Shown: piece after piece, positions 10,709 to 25,140 of the stretch
How the letters are laid out: each line of letters begins with the position of its first letter
Position numbering within the stretch: the stretch's first letter is position 1
Origin: Aristolochia californica
Lineage: Eukaryota; Streptophyta; Magnoliopsida; Piperales; Aristolochiaceae
DNA: 64,000 nt
NCBI GenBank assembly: GCA_029961685.1
Contig: JARWKL010000010.1
Location: 13,847,931-13,911,930 of the forward strand
Direction of reading: 5' to 3'
The notes under the pieces: model-generated
The model's database searches: none
What the model saw: only the letters and a program-made list of their open reading frames with translations
What the model was told of the DNA's origin: nothing
Program-made: the position numbers and the translations under genes

Positions 10709-12571
10709 CAGTTACAAGTCCCTTTCCTATAAAATTCCACCAAGCTATTATTAGGGGGTTGTACTAGTGGAATTTCCCAAACACATATTTTGGGGTTCAT
10801 TTTTAGTGCGTGATATAATTTTCTATTCATTATTATAGTTTTCAAATTTTTTTGCACACATGAACTCTAAAATTTTCATTTTGTTGCGATCTTATATCTT
10901 TTTTTGTATACGAGGAGAAATGGGAGTCACAAGTTTGGACTTGAAAAAAAAAAAATTTGAACATAAAAAAATGGGGATGCACAAATGCTGGGAGAGATAA
11001 TTCCAAAGAGTATCTGCGATTTTTAAAGATAGGCAAAAAAGTGGGTTGTTTGGCTCTGGTAAATATCCAACCACTTGAGAATTCAACTTTTTCTACCCCC
11101 CCTTAATTTTTGGCCACTTGCATTGTCAACATGCTTGTGGCATGCACACCCACCACACTTAAAGCATGTTGGGATTAGTTACAAGTCCCTTTCCAATAAA
11201 ATTCCACCAAACTATTATTAGGGGGTTGTACTAGTGGAATTTCCCAAACATGGATTTTGGGGTTCATTTTTAGTGCGTGAAATAATTTTCTATTCATTAT
11301 TATAGTTTTAAAATTTTTTTGCACACATGATCTCTAAAATTTTCATTTTGTTGCGATCTTATATCTTTTTTGTTTACGTGGAAAAATGGGAGTCAAAAGT
11401 TTGGACCTGAAAAAAAGAAAATTTTGAACATCAAAAAATGGGGATGCACAAATGCTGGGAGAGATAATTCCAAAGAGTATCTGTGATTTTTAAGGATAGG
11501 CAAAAAAGTGGGTTGTTTGTCTCTGGTAAATATCCTACCACTCGAGAATTCAACTTTTTCTACCCCCCCTTATTTTTGGTCACTTGCATCCTCAACATGC
11601 ATGTGGCATGCACACCCACCACACTTAAAGCATGTTGGGATCAGTTACAAGTCCCTTTCACATAAAATTCCACCAAGCTATTATTAGGGGGTTGTACTTG
11701 TGGAATTTCCCAAACATGGATTTTGGGGTTCATTTTTAGTGCGTGAAATAATTTTCTATTAATTATTATAGTTTTCAAATTTTTTTGCACACATGATCTC
11801 TAAAATTTTCATTTTGTTGCGATCTTATATGTTTTTTGTTTACGAGGAAAAATGGGAGTCACAAGTTTGGACCTGAAAAAAAAAAAAGTTTGTACATCCA
11901 AAATGGGGATGCACAAATGCTGGGAGAGATAATTCCAAAGAGTATCTATGATTTTTAAGGATAGGAAAAAACGAGGGTTGTTTGGCTCTGGTAAATATCC
12001 AACCACTTGAGAATTCAACTTTTTCTACCCCCCCTAATTTTTGGCCACTTGCATCCTCAACATGCTTGTGGCATGCACACCCACCACACTTCAAGCATGT
12101 TGGGATCAGTTACAAGTCCCTTTCCTATAAAATTCCACCAAGCTATTATTAGGGGGTTGTACTAGTGGAATTTCCCAAACATGGATTTTGGGGTTCATTT
12201 TTAGTGCGTGAAATAATTTTCTATTCATTATTAAAGTTTTCAAATTTTTTTGCACACATGAACTCCAAAATTTTCATTTGTTGCGATCTTATATCTTTTT
12301 TGTTTTCGAGGAAAAATGGGAGTCACAAGTTTGGACCTCAAAAAAAAAAAATGTTTGTACATCCAAAATGGGGATGCACAAATGCTGGGAGAGATAATTC
12401 CAAAGAGTATCTGTGATTTTTAAGGATAGGCAAAAAAGTGGGTTGTTTGGCTCTGGTAAATATCCAACCACTCGAGAATTCAACTTTTTCTACCCCCCCT
12501 AAATTTTGGCCACTTGCATCCTCAACATGCCTGTGGCATGCACACCCACCACACTTAAAGCATGTTGGGAT
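10709..12571. repeat. HOR 6, tetramer A-B-C-D
   Basis: Monomers start at 10709 (A), 11176 (B), 11642 (C) and 12107 (D). The B start motif reads TAGTTACAAG. C has CAAACATGG in place of CAAAGATGG. D has TTTTCGAGG near 12303, GTTTGGCTC and TAAATTTTGG, the last two shared with D of HOR 2. Confidence 0.95.
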
Positions 12572-14431
12572 CAGTTACAAGTCCCTTTCCTATAAAATTC
12601 CACCAAGCTATTATTAGGGGGTTGTACTAGTGGAATTTCCCAAACACATATTTTGGGGTTCATTTTTAGTGCGTGATATAATTTTCTATTCATTATTATA
12701 GTTTTCAAATTTTTTTGCACACATGAACTCTAAAATTTTCATTTTGTAGCGATCTTATATCTTTTTTTGTATACGAGGAGAAATGGGAGTCACAAGTTTG
12801 GACTTGAAAAAAAAAAAATTTGAACATAAAAAAATGGGGATGCACAAATGCTGGGAGAGATAATTCCAAAGAGTATCTGCGATTTTTAAAGATAGGCAAA
12901 AAAGTGGGTTGTTTGGCTCTGGTAAATATCCAACCACTTGAGAATTCAACTTTTTCTACCCCCCCTTAATTTTTGGCCACTTGCATTGTCAACATGCTTG
13001 TGGCATGCACACCCACCACACTTAAAGCATGTTGGGATCAGTTACAAGTCCCTTTCCAATAAAATTCCACCAAACTCTTATTAGGGGGTTGTACTAGAGG
13101 AATTTCCCAAACATGGATTTTGGGGTTCATTTTTAGTGCGTGAAATAATTTTCTATTCATTATTATAGTTTTAAAATTTTTTTGCACACATGATCTCTAA
13201 AATTTTCATTTTGTTGCGATCTTATATCTTTTTTGTTTACGTGGAAAAATGGGAGTCAAAAGTTTGGACCTGAAAAAAAGAAAATTTTGAACATCAAAAA
13301 ATGGGGATGCACAAATGCTGGGAGAGATAATTCCAAAGAGTATCTGTGATTTTTAAGGATAGGCAAAAAAGTGGGTTGTTTGTCTCTGGTAAATATCCAA
13401 CCACTCGAGAATTCAACTTTTTCTACCCCCCCTTATTTTTGGTCACTTGCATCCTCAACATGCATGTGGCATGCACACCCACACTTAAAGCATGTTGGGA
13501 TCAGTTACAAGTCCCTTTCACATAAAATTCCACCAAGCTATTATTAGGGGGTTGTACTTGTGGAATTTCCCAAAGATGGATTTTGGGGTTCATTTTTAGT
13601 GCGTGAAATAATTTTCTATTAATTATTATAGTTTTCAAATTTTTTTGCACACATGATCTCTAAAATTTTCATTTTGTTGCGATCTTATATGTTTTTTGTT
13701 TACGAGGAAAAATGGGAGTCACAAGTTTGGACCTGAAAAAAAAAAAAGTTTGTACATCCAAAATGGGGATGCACAAATGCTGGGAGAGATAATTCCAAAG
13801 AGTATCAATGATTTTTAAGGATAGGAAAAAACGAGGGTTGTTTGGCTCTGGTAAATATCCTACCACTTGAGAATTCAACTTTTTCTACCCCCCCTAATTT
13901 TTGGCCACTTGCATCCTCAACATGCTTGTGGCATGCACACCCACCACACTTCAAGCATGTTGGGATCAGTTACAAGTCCCTTTCCTATAAAATTCCACCA
14001 AGCTATTATTAGGGGGTTGTACTAGTGGAATTTCCCAAACATGGATTTTGGGGTTCATTTTTAGTGCATGAAATAATTTTCTATTCATTATTAAAGTTTT
14101 CAATTTTTTTTGCACACATGAACTCCAAAATTTTCATTTGTTGCGATCTTATATCTTTTTTGTTTACGAGGAAAAATGGGAGTCACAAGTTTGGACCTCA
14201 AAAAAAAAAAATGTTTGTACATCCAAAATGGGGATGCACAAATGCTGGGAGAGATAATTCCAAAGAGTATCTGTGATTTTTAAGGATAGGCAAAAAAGTG
14301 GGTTGTTCGGCTCTGGTAAATATCCAACCACTCGAGAATTCAACTTTTTCTACCCCCCCTAATTTTTGGCCACTTGCATCCTCAACATGCCTGTGGCATG
14401 CACACCCACCACACTTAAAGCATGTTGGGAT
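12572..14431. repeat. HOR 7, tetramer A-B-C-D
   Basis: Monomers start at 12572 (A), 13039 (B), 13502 (C) and 13967 (D). A has TGTAGCGATC and B has AAACTCTTATT, as in HOR 3. B also lost a few bases in CACACCCACACTTAAAG near 13476 and its SpeI site (CTAGAGG). D has AGTGCATGAAA, again as in HOR 3. Confidence 0.95.
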
Positions 14432-16294
14432 CAGTTACAAGTCCCTTTCCTATAAAATTCCACCAAGCTATTATTAGGGGGTTGTACTAGTGGAATTTCC
14501 CAAACACATATTTTGGGGTTCATTTTTAGTGCGTGATATAATTTTCTATTCATTATTATAGTTTTCAAATTTTTTTGCACACATGAACTCTAAAATTTTC
14601 ATTTTGTTGCGATCTTATATGTTTTTTTGTATACGAGGAGAAATGGGAGTCACAAGTTTGGACTTGAAAAAAAAAAAATTTGAACATAAAAAAATGGGGA
14701 TGCACAAATGCTGGGAGAGATAATTCCAAAGAGTATCTGCGATTTTTAAAGATAGGCAAAAAATTGGGTTGTTTGGCTCTGGTAAATATCCAACCACTTG
14801 AGAATTCAACTTTTTCTACCCCCCCTTAATTTTTGGCCACTTGCATTGTCAACATGCTTGTGGCATGCACACCCACCACACTTAAAGCATGTTGGGATCA
14901 GTTACAAGTCCCTTTCCAATAAAATTCCACCAAACTATTATTAGGGGGTTGTACTAGTGGAATTTCCCAAACATGGATTTTGGGGTTCATTTTTAGTGCG
15001 TGAAATAATTTTCTATTCATTATTATAGTTTTAAAATTTTTTTGCACACATGATCTCTAAAATTTTCATTTTGTTGCGATCTTATATCTTTTTTGTTTAC
15101 GTGGAAAAATGGGAGTCAAAAGTTTGGACCTGAAAAAAAGAAAATTTTGAACATCAAAAAATGGGGATGCACAAATGCTGGGAGAGATAATTCCAAAGAG
15201 TATCTGTGATTTTTAAGGATAGGCAAAAAAGTGGGTTGTTTGTCTCTGGTAAATATCCTACCACTCTAGAATTCAACTTTTTCTACCCCCCCTTATTTTT
15301 GGTCACTTGTATCCTCAACATGCATGTGGCATGCACACCCACCACACTTAAAGCATGTTGGGATCAGTTACAAGTCCCTTTCACATAAAATTCCACCAAG
15401 CTATTATTAGGGGGTTGTACTTGTGGAATTTCCCAAAGATGGATTTTAGGGTTCATTTTTAGTGCGTGAAATAATTTTCTATTAATTATTATAGTTTTCA
15501 AATTTTTTTGCACACATGATCTCTAAAATTTTCATTTTGTTGCGATCTTATATGTTTTTTGTTTACGAGGAAAAATGGGAGTCACAAGTTTGGACCTGAA
15601 AAAAAAAAAAGTTTGTACATCCAAAATGGGGATGCACAAATGCTGGGAGAGATAATTCCAAAGAGTATCTATGATTTTTAAGGATAGGAAAAAACGAGGG
15701 TAGTTTGGCTCTGGTAAATATCCAACCACTTGAGAATTCAACTTTTTCTACCCCCCCTAATTTTTGGCCACTTGCATCCTCAACATGCTTGTGGCATGCA
15801 CACCCACCACACTTCAAGCATGTTGGGATCAGTTACAAGTCCCTTTCCTATAAAATTCCACCAAGCTATTATTAGGGGGTTGTACTAGTGGAATTTCCCA
15901 AACATGGATTTTGGGGTTCATTTTTAGTGCGTGAAATAATTTTCTATTCATTATTAAAGTTTTCAAATTTTTTTGCACACATGAACTCCAAAATTTTCAT
16001 TTGTTGCGATCTTATATCTTTTTTGTTTACGAGGAAAAATGGGAGTCACAAGTTTGGACCTCAAAAAAAAAAAATGTTTGTACATCCAAAATGGGGATGC
16101 ACAAATGCTGGGAGAGATAATTCCAAAGAGTATCTGTGATTTTTAAGGATAGGCAAAAAAGTGGGTTGTTCGGCTCTGGTAAATATCCAACCACTCGAGA
16201 ATTCAACTTTTTCTACCCCCCCTAATTTTTGGCCACTTGCATCCTCAACATGCCTGTGGCATGCACACCCACCACACTTAAAGCATGTTGGGAT
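14432..16294. repeat. HOR 8, tetramer A-B-C-D
   Basis: Monomers start at 14432 (A), 14899 (B), 15365 (C) and 15830 (D). A has TATGTTTTTTTG and CAAAAAATTGGG. B has ACTCTAGAATTC, so the XhoI site is lost. C has GATTTTAGGGTTC near 15443. Confidence 0.95.
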
Positions 16295-18155
16295 CAGTTA
16301 CAAGTCCCTTTCCTATAAAATTCCACCAAGCTATTATTAGGGGGTTGTACTAGTGGAATTTCCCAAACACATATTTTGGGGTTCATTTTTAGTGCGTGAT
16401 ATAATTTTCTATTCATTATTATAGTTTTCAAATTTTTTTGCACACATGAACTCTAAAATTTTCATTTTGTTGCGATCTTATATCTTTTTTTGCATACGAG
16501 GAGAAATGGGAGTCACAAGTTTGGACTTGAAAAAAAAAAAATTTGAACATAAAAAAATGGGGATGCACAAATGCTGGGAGAGATAATTCCAAAGAGTATT
16601 TGCGATTTTTCAAGATAGGCAAAAAAGTGGGTTGTTTGGCTCTGGTAAATATCCAACCACTTGAGAATTCAACTTTTTCTAACCCCCTTAATTTTTGGCC
16701 ACTTGCATTGTCAACATGCTTGTGGCATGCACACCCACCACACTTAAAGCATGTTGGGATCAGTTACAAGTCCCTTTCCAATAAAATTCCACCAAACTAT
16801 TATTAGGGGGTTGTACTAGTGGAATTTCCCAAACATGGATTTTGGGGTTCATTTTTAGTGCGTGAAATAATTTTCTATTCATTATTATAGTTTTAAAATT
16901 TTTTTGCACACATGATCTCTAAAATTTTCATTTTGTTGCGATCTTATATCTTTTTTGTTTACGTGGAAAAATGGGAGTCAAAAGTTTGGACCTGAAAAAA
17001 AGAAAATTTTGAACATCAAAAAATGGGGATGCACAAATGCTGGGAGAGATAATTCCAAAGAGTATCTGTGATTTTTAAGGATAGGCAAAAAAGTGGGTTG
17101 TTTGTCTCTGGTAAATATCCTACCACTCGAGAATTCAACTTTTTCTACCCCCCCTTATTTTTGGTCACTTGCATCCTCAACATGCATGTGGCATGCACAC
17201 CCACCACACTTAAAGCATGTTGGGATCAGTTACAAGTCCCTTTCACATAAAATTCCACCAAGCTATTATTAGGGGGTTGTACTTGTGGAATTTCCCAAAG
17301 ATGGATTTTGGGGTTCATTTTTAGTGCGTGAAATAATTTTCTATTAATTATTATAGTTTTCAAATTTTTTTGCACACATGATCTCTAAAATTTTCATTTT
17401 GTTGCGATCTTATATGTTTTTTGTTTACGAGGAAAAATGGGAGTCACAAGTTTGGACCTGAAAAAAAAAAAAGTTTGTACATCCAAAATGGGGATGCACA
17501 AATGCTGGGAGAGATAATTCCAAAGAGTATCTATGATTTTTAAGGATAGGAAAAAACGAGGGTTGTTTGGCTCTGGTAATTATTCAACCACTTGAGAATT
17601 CAACTTTTTCTACCCCCCCTAATTTTTGGCCACTTGCATCCTCAACATGCTTGTGGCATGCACACCCACCACACTTCAAGCATGTTGGGATCAGTTACAA
17701 GTCCCTTTCCTATAAAATTCCACCAAGCTATTATTAGGGGGTTGTACTAGTGGAATTTCCCAAACATGGATTTTGGGGTTCATTTTTAGTGCGTGAAATA
17801 ATTTTCTATTCATTATTAAAGTTTTCAAATTTTTTTGCACACATGAACTCCAAAATTTTCATTTGTTGCGATCTTATATCTTTTTTGTTTACGAGGAAAA
17901 ATGGGAGTCACAAGTTTGGACCTCAAAAAAAAAAAATGTTTGTACATCCAAAATGGGGATGCACAAATGCTGCGAGAGATAATTCCAAAGAGTATCTGTG
18001 ATTTTTAAGGATAGGCAAAAAAGTGGGTTGTTCGGCTCTGGTAAATATCCAACCACTCGAGAATTCAACTTTTTCTACCCCCCTAATTTTTGGCCACTTG
18101 CATCCTCAACATGCCTGTGGCATGCACACCCACCACACTTAAAGCATGTTGGGAT
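16295..18155. repeat. HOR 9, tetramer A-B-C-D
   Basis: Monomers start at 16295 (A), 16761 (B), 17227 (C) and 17692 (D). A has TTTGCATACGAGG, so the GTATAC site is lost, and CTAACCCCC. C has GGTAATTATTC. D has CTGCGAGAG near 17971 and one fewer C in its C-run. Confidence 0.95.
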
Positions 18156-20018
18156 CAGTTACAAGTCCCTTTCCTATAAAATTCCACCAAGCTATTATTA
18201 GGGGGTTGTACTAGTGGAATTTCCCAAACACATATTTTGGGGTTCATTTTTAGTGCGTGATATAATTTTCTATTCATTATTATAGTTTTCAAATTTTTTT
18301 GCACACATGAACTCTAAAATTTTCATTTTGTTGCGATCTTATATCTTTTTTTGTATACGAGGAGAAATGGGAGTCACAAGTTTGGACTTGAAAAAAAAAA
18401 AATTTGAACATAAAAAAATGGGGATGCACAAATGCTGGGAGAGATAATTCCAAAGAGTATCTGCGATTTTTAAAGATAGGCAAAAAAGTGGGTTGTTTGG
18501 CTCTGGTAAATATCCAACCACTTGAGAATTCAACTTTTTCTACCCCCCCTTAATTTTTGGCCACTTGCATTGTCAACATGCTTGTGGCATGCACACCCAC
18601 CACACTTAAAGCATGTTGGGATCAGTTACAAGTCCCTTTCCAATAAAATTCCACCAAACTATTATTAGGGGGTTGTACTAGTGGAATTTCCCAAACATGG
18701 ATTTTGGGGTTCATTTTTAGTGCGTGAAATAATTTTCTATTCATTATTATAGTTTTAAAATTTTTTTGCACACATGATCTCTAAAATTTTCATTTTGTTG
18801 CGATCTTATATCTTTTTTGTTTACGTGGAAAAATGGGAGTCAAAAGTTTGGACCTGAAAAAAAGAAAATTTTGAACATCAAAAAATGGGGATGCACAAAT
18901 GCTGGGAGAGATAATTCCAAAGAGTATCTGTGATTTTTAAGGATAGGCGAAAAAGTGGGTTGTTTGTCTCTGGTAAATATCCTACCACTCGAGAATTCAA
19001 CTTTTTCTACCCCCCCTTATTTTTGGTCACTTGCATCCTCAACATGCATGTGGCATGCACACCCACCACACTTAAAGCATGTTGGGATCAGTTACAAGTC
19101 CCTTTCACATAAAATTCCACCAAGCTATTATTAGGGGGTTGTACTTGTGGAATTTCCCAAAGATGGATTTTGGGGTTCATTTTTAGTGCGTGAAATAATT
19201 TTCTATTAATTATTATAGTTTTCAAATTTTTTTGCACACATGATCTCTAAAATTTTCATTTTGTTGCGATCTTATATGTTTTATGTTTACGAGGAAAAAT
19301 GGGAGTCACAAGTTTGGACCTGAAAAAAAAAAAAGTTTGTACATCCAAAATGGGGATGCACAAATGCTGGGAGAGATAATTCCAAAGAGTATCTATGATT
19401 TTTAAGGATAGGAAAAAACGAGGGTTGTTTGGCTCTGGTAAATATCCAACCACTTGAGAATTCAACTTTTTCTACCCCCCCTAATTTTTGGCCACTTGCA
19501 TCCTCAACATGCTTGTGGCATGCACACCCACCACACTTCAAGCATGTTGGGATCAGTTACAAGTCCCTTTCCTATAAAATTCCACCAAGCTATTATTAGG
19601 GGGTTGTACTAGTGGAATTTCCCAAACATGGATTTTGGGGTTCATTTTTAGTGCGTGAAATAATTTTCTATTCATTATTAAAGTTCTCAAATTTTTTTGC
19701 ACACATGAACTCCAAAATTTTCAGTTGTTGCGATCTTATATCTTTTTTGTTTACGAGGAAAAATGGGAGTCACAAGTTTGGACCTCAAAAAAAAAAAATG
19801 TTTGTACATCCAAAATGGGGATGCACAAATGCTGGGAGAGATAATTCCAAAGAGTATCTGTGATTTTTAAGGGTAGGCAAAAAAGTGGGTTGTTCGGCTC
19901 TGGTAAATATCCAACCACTCGAGAATTCAACTTTTTCTACCCCCCCTAATTTTTGGCCACTTGCATCCTCAACATGCCTGTGGCATGCACACCCACCACA
20001 CTTAAAGCATGTTGGGAT
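18156..20018. repeat. HOR 10, tetramer A-B-C-D
   Basis: Monomers start at 18156 (A), 18623 (B), 19089 (C) and 19554 (D). This is the first HOR with the D haplotype AAAGTTCTCAAA plus TTTTCAGTTGTTGCG, which recurs in HORs 15, 16 and 21. C has TTTTATGTTTACG near 19281. Confidence 0.95.
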
Positions 20019-21879
20019 CAGTTACAAGTCCCTTTCCTATAAAATTCCACCAAGCTATTATTAGGGGGTTGTACTAGTGGAATTTCCCAAACACATATTT
20101 TGGGGTTCATTTTTAGTGCGTGATATAATTTTCTATTCATTATTATAGTTTTCAAATTTTTTTGCACACATGAACTCTAAAATTTTCATTTTGTTGCGAT
20201 CTTATATCTTTTTTTGTATACGAGGAGAAATGGGAGTCACAAGTTTGGACTTGAAAAAAAAAAAATTGAACATAAAAAATGGGGATGCACAAATGCTGGG
20301 AGAGATAATTCCAAAGAGTATCTGCGATTTTTAAAGATAGGCAAAAAAGTGGGTTGTTTGGCTCTGGTAAATATCCAACCACTTGAGAATTCAACTTTTT
20401 CTACCCCCCCTTAATTTTTGGCCACTTGCATTGTCAACATGCTTGTGGCATGCACACCCACCACACTTAAAGCATGTTGGGATCAGTTACAAGTCCCTTT
20501 CCAATAAAATTCCACCAAACTATTATTAGGGGGTAGTACTAGTGGAATTTCCCAAACATGGATTTTGGGGTTCATTTTTAGTGCGTGAAATAATTTTCTA
20601 TTCATCATTATAGTTTTAAAATTTTTTTGCACACATGATCTCTAAAATTTTCATTTTGTTGCGATCTTATATCTTTTTTGTTTACGTGGAAAAATGGGAG
20701 TCAAAAGTTTGGACCTGAAAAAAAGAAAATTTTGAACATCAAAAAATGGGGATGCACAAATGCTGGGAGAGATAATTCCAAAGAGTATCTGTGATTTTTA
20801 AGGATAGGCAAAAAAGTGGGTTGTTTGTCTCTGGTAAATATCCTACCACTCGAGAATTCAACTTTTTCTACCCCCCCTTATTTTTGGTCACTTGCATCCT
20901 CAACATGCATGTGGCATGCACACCCACCACACTTAAAGCATGTTGGGATCAGTTACAAGTCCCTTTCACATAAAATTCCACCAAGCTATTATTAGGGGGT
21001 TGTACTTGTGGAATTTCCCAAACATGGATTTTGGGGTTCATTTTTAGTGCGTGAAATAATTTTCTATTAATTATTATAGTTTTCAAATTTTTTTGCACAC
21101 ATGATCTCTAAAATTTTCATTTTGTTGCGATCTTATATGTTTTTTGTTTACGAGGAAAAATGGGAGTAACAAGTTTGGACCTGAAAAAAAAAAAAGTTTG
21201 TACATCCAAAATGGGGATGCACAAATGCTGGGAGAGATAATTCCAAAGAGTATCTATGATTTTTAAGGATAGGAAAAAACGAGGGTTGTTTGGCTCTGGT
21301 AAATATCCAACCACTTGAGAATTCAACTTTTTCTACCCCCCCTAATTTTTGGCCACTTGCATCCTCAACATGCTTGTGGCATGCACACCCACCACACTTC
21401 AAGCATGTTGGGATCAGTTACAAGTCCCTTTCCTATAAAATTCCACCAAGCTATTATTAGGGGGTTGTACTAGTGGAATTTCCCAAACATGGATTTTGGG
21501 GTTCATTTTTAGTGCGTGAAATAATTTTCTATTCATTATTAAAGTTTTCAAATTTTTTTGCACACATGAACTCCAAAATTTTCATTTGTTGCGATCTTAT
21601 ATCTTTTTTGTTTACGAGGAAAAATGGGAGTCACAAGTTTGGACCTCAAAAAAAAAAAATGTTTGTACATCCAAAATGGGGATGCACAAATGCTGGGAGA
21701 GATAATTCCAAAGAGTATCTGTGATTTTTAAGGATAGGCAAAAAAGTGGGTTGTTCGGCTCTGGTAAATATCCAACCACTCGAGAATTCAACTTTTTCTA
21801 CCCCCCCTAATTTTTGGCCACTTGCATCCTCAACATGCCTGTGGCATGCACACCCACCTCACTTAAAGCATGTTGGGAT
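20019..21879. repeat. HOR 11, tetramer A-B-C-D
   Basis: Monomers start at 20019 (A), 20484 (B), 20950 (C) and 21415 (D). A has a shortened segment, AATTGAACATAAAAAATGG. B has GGGGTAGTAC near 20530. C has CAAACATGG and GGGAGTAACAAG. Confidence 0.95.
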
Positions 21880-23742
21880 CAGTTACAAGTCCCTTTCCTA
21901 TAAAATTCCACCAAGCTATTATTAGGGGGTTGTACTAGTGGAATTTCCCAAACACATATTTTGGGGTTCATTTTTAGTGCGTGATATAATTTTCTATTCA
22001 TTATTATAGTTTTCAAATTTTTTTGCACACATGAACTCTAAAATTTTCATTTTGTTGCGATCTTATATCTTTTTTTGTATACGAGGAGAAATGGGAGTCA
22101 CAAGTTTGGACTTGAAAAAAAAAAAAATTGAACATAAAAAAATGGGGATGCACAAATGCTGGGAGAGATAATTCCAAAGAGTATCTGCGATTTTTAAAGA
22201 TAGGCAAAAAAGTGGGTTGTTTGGCTCTGGTAAATATCCAACCACTTGAGAATTCAACTTTTTCTACCCCCCCTTAATTTTTGGCCACTTGCATTGTCAA
22301 CATGCTTGTGGCATGCACACCCACCACACTTAAAGCATGTTGGGATCGGTTACAAGTCCCTTTCCAATAAAATTCCACCAAACTATTATTAGGGGGTTGT
22401 ACTAGTGGAATTTCCCAAACATGGATTTTGGGGTTCATTTTTAGTGCGTGAAATAATTTTCTATTCATTATTATAGTTTTAAAATTTTTTTGCACACATG
22501 ATCTCTAAAATTTTCATTTTGTTGCGATCTTATATCTTTTTTGTTTACGTGGAAAAATGGGAGTCAAAAGTTTGGACCTGAAAAAAAGAAAATTTTGAAC
22601 ATCAAAAAATGGGGATGCACAAATGCTGGGAGAGATAATTCCAAAGAGTATCTGTGATTTTTAAGGATAGGCAAAAAAGTGGGTTGTTTGTCTCTGGTAA
22701 ATATCCTACCACTCGAGAATTCAACTTTTTCTACCCCCCCTTATTTTTGGTCACTTGCATCCTCAACATGCATGTGGCATGCACACCTACCACACTTAAA
22801 GCATGTTGGGATCAGTTACAAGTCCCTTTCAAATAAAATTCCACCAAGCTATTATTAGGGGGTTGTACTTGTGGAATTTCCCAAAGATGGATTTTGGGGT
22901 TCATTTTTAGTGCGTGAAATAATTTTCTATTAATTATTATAGTTTTCAAATTTTTTTGCACACATGATCTCTAAAATTTTCATTTTGTTGCGATCTTATA
23001 TGTTTTTTGTTTACGAGGAAAAATGGGAGTCACAAGTTTGGACCTGAAAAAAAAAAAAGTTGGTGCATCCAAAATGGGGATGCACAAATGCTGGGAGAGA
23101 TAATTCCAAAGAGTATCTATGATTTTTAAGGATAGGAAAAAACGAGGGTTGTTTGGCTCTGGTAAATATCCAACCACTTGAGAATTCAACTTTTTCTACC
23201 CCCCCTAATTTTTGGCCACTTGCATCCTCAACATGCTTGTGGCATGCACACCCACCACACTTCAAGCATGTTGGGATCAGTTACAAGTCCCTTTCCTATA
23301 AAATTCCACCAAGCTATTATTAGGGGGTTGTACTAGTGGAATTTCCCAAACATGGATTTTGGGGTTCATTTTTAGTGCGTGAAATAATTTTCTATTCATT
23401 ATTAAAGTTTTCAAATTTTTTTGCACACATGAACTCCAAAATTTTCATTTGTTGCGATCTTATATCTTTTTTGTTTACGAGGAAAAATGGGAGTCACAAG
23501 TTTGGACCTCAAAAAAAAAAAATGTTTGTACATCCAAAATGGGGATGCACAAATGCTGGGAGAGATAATTCCAAAGAGTATCTGTGATTTTTAAGGATAG
23601 GCAAAAAAGTGGGTTGTTCGGCTCTGGTAAATATCCAACCACTCGAGAATTCAACTTTTTCTACCCCCCCTAATTTTTGGCCACTTGCATCCTCAACATG
23701 CCTGTGGCATGCACACCCACCACACTTAAAGCATGTTGGGAT
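21880..23742. repeat. HOR 12, tetramer A-B-C-D
   Basis: Monomers start at 21880 (A), 22347 (B), 22813 (C) and 23278 (D). A ends its A-run with AAATTGAAC, shared with A of HOR 17. The B start motif reads CGGTTACAAG. The C head reads CAAATAAAA, and C has GTTGGTGCATCC near 23059. Confidence 0.95.
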
Positions 23743-25140
23743 CAGTTACAAGTCCCTTTCCTATAAAATTCCACCAAGCTATTATTAGGGGGTTGTACTA
23801 GTGGAATTTCCCAAACACATATTTTGGGGTTCATTTTTAGTGCGTGATATAATTTTCTATTCATTATTATAGTTTTCAAATTTTTTTGCACACATGAACT
23901 CTAAAATTTTCATTTTGTTGCGATCTTATATCTTTTTTTGTATACGAGGAGAAATGGGAGTCACAAGTTTGGACTTGAAAAAAAAAAATTTGAACATAAA
24001 AAAATGGGGATGCACAAATGCTGGGAGAGATAATTCCAAAGAGTATCTGCGATTTTTAAAGATAGGCAAAAAAGTGGGTTGTTTGGCTCTGGTAAATATC
24101 CAACCACTTGAGAATTCAACTTTTTCTACCCCCCCTTAATTTTTGGCCACTTGCATTGTCAACATGCTTGTGGCATGCACACCCACCACACTTAAAGCAT
24201 GTTGGGATCAGTTACAAGTCCCTTTCCAATAAAATTCCACCAAACTATTATTAGGGGGTTGTACTAGTGGAATTTCCCAAACATGGATTTTGGGGTTCAT
24301 TTTTAGTGCGTGAAATAATTTTCTATTCATTATTATAGTTTTAAAATTTTTTTGCACACATGATCTCTAAAATTTTCATTTTGTTGCGATCTTATATCTT
24401 TTTTGTTTACGTGGAAAAATGGGAGTCAAAAGTTTGGACCTGAAAAAAAGAAAATTTTGAACATCAAAAAATGGGGATGCACAAATGCTGGGAGAGATAA
24501 TTCCAAAGAGTATCTGTGATTTTTAAGGATAGGCAAAAAAGTGGGTTGTTTGTCTCTGGTAAATATCCTACCACTCGAGAATTCAACTTTTTCTACCCCC
24601 CCTTATTTTTGGTCACTTGCATCCTCAACATGCATGTGGCATGCACACCCACCACACTTAAAGCATGTTGGGATCAGTTACAAGTCCCTTTCACATAAAA
24701 TTCCACCAAGCTATTATTAGGGGGTTGTACTTGTGGAATTTCCCAAAGATGGATTTTGGGGTTCATTTTTAGTGCGTGAAATAATTTTCTATTAATTATT
24801 ATAGTTTTCAAATTTTTTTGCACACATGATCTCTAAAATTTTCATTTTGTTGCGATCTTATATGTTTTTTGTTTACGAGGAAAAATGGGAGTCACAAGTT
24901 TGGACCTGAAAAAAAAAAAAAGTTTGTACATCCAAAATGGGGATGCACAAATGCTGGGAGAGATAATTCCAAAGAGTATCTATGATTTTTAAGGATAGGA
25001 AAAAACGAGGGTTGTTTGGCTCTGGTAAATATCCAACCACTTGAGAATTCAACTTTTTCTACCCCCCCTAATTTTTGGCCACTTGCATCCTCAACATGCC
25101 TGTGGCATGCACACCCACCACACTTAAAGCATGTTGGGAT
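23743..25140. repeat. HOR 13, trimer A-B-C/D
   Basis: Monomers start at 23743 (A), 24209 (B) and 24675 (C/D hybrid). The A-run of A is one base short, as in A of 39582. D is missing as a separate monomer. Confidence 0.93.
24675..25140. repeat. C/D hybrid monomer
   Basis: The C body includes GAAAAAACGAGGG and CTTGAG (last C-specific base about 25042). It then changes to D with CATGCCTGTGG (diagnostic base 25100) and CTTAAAGC. The next monomer is A, as expected after D. The exchange is bracketed to about 58 bp, and the A-run is 13 rather than 12. Confidence 0.87.
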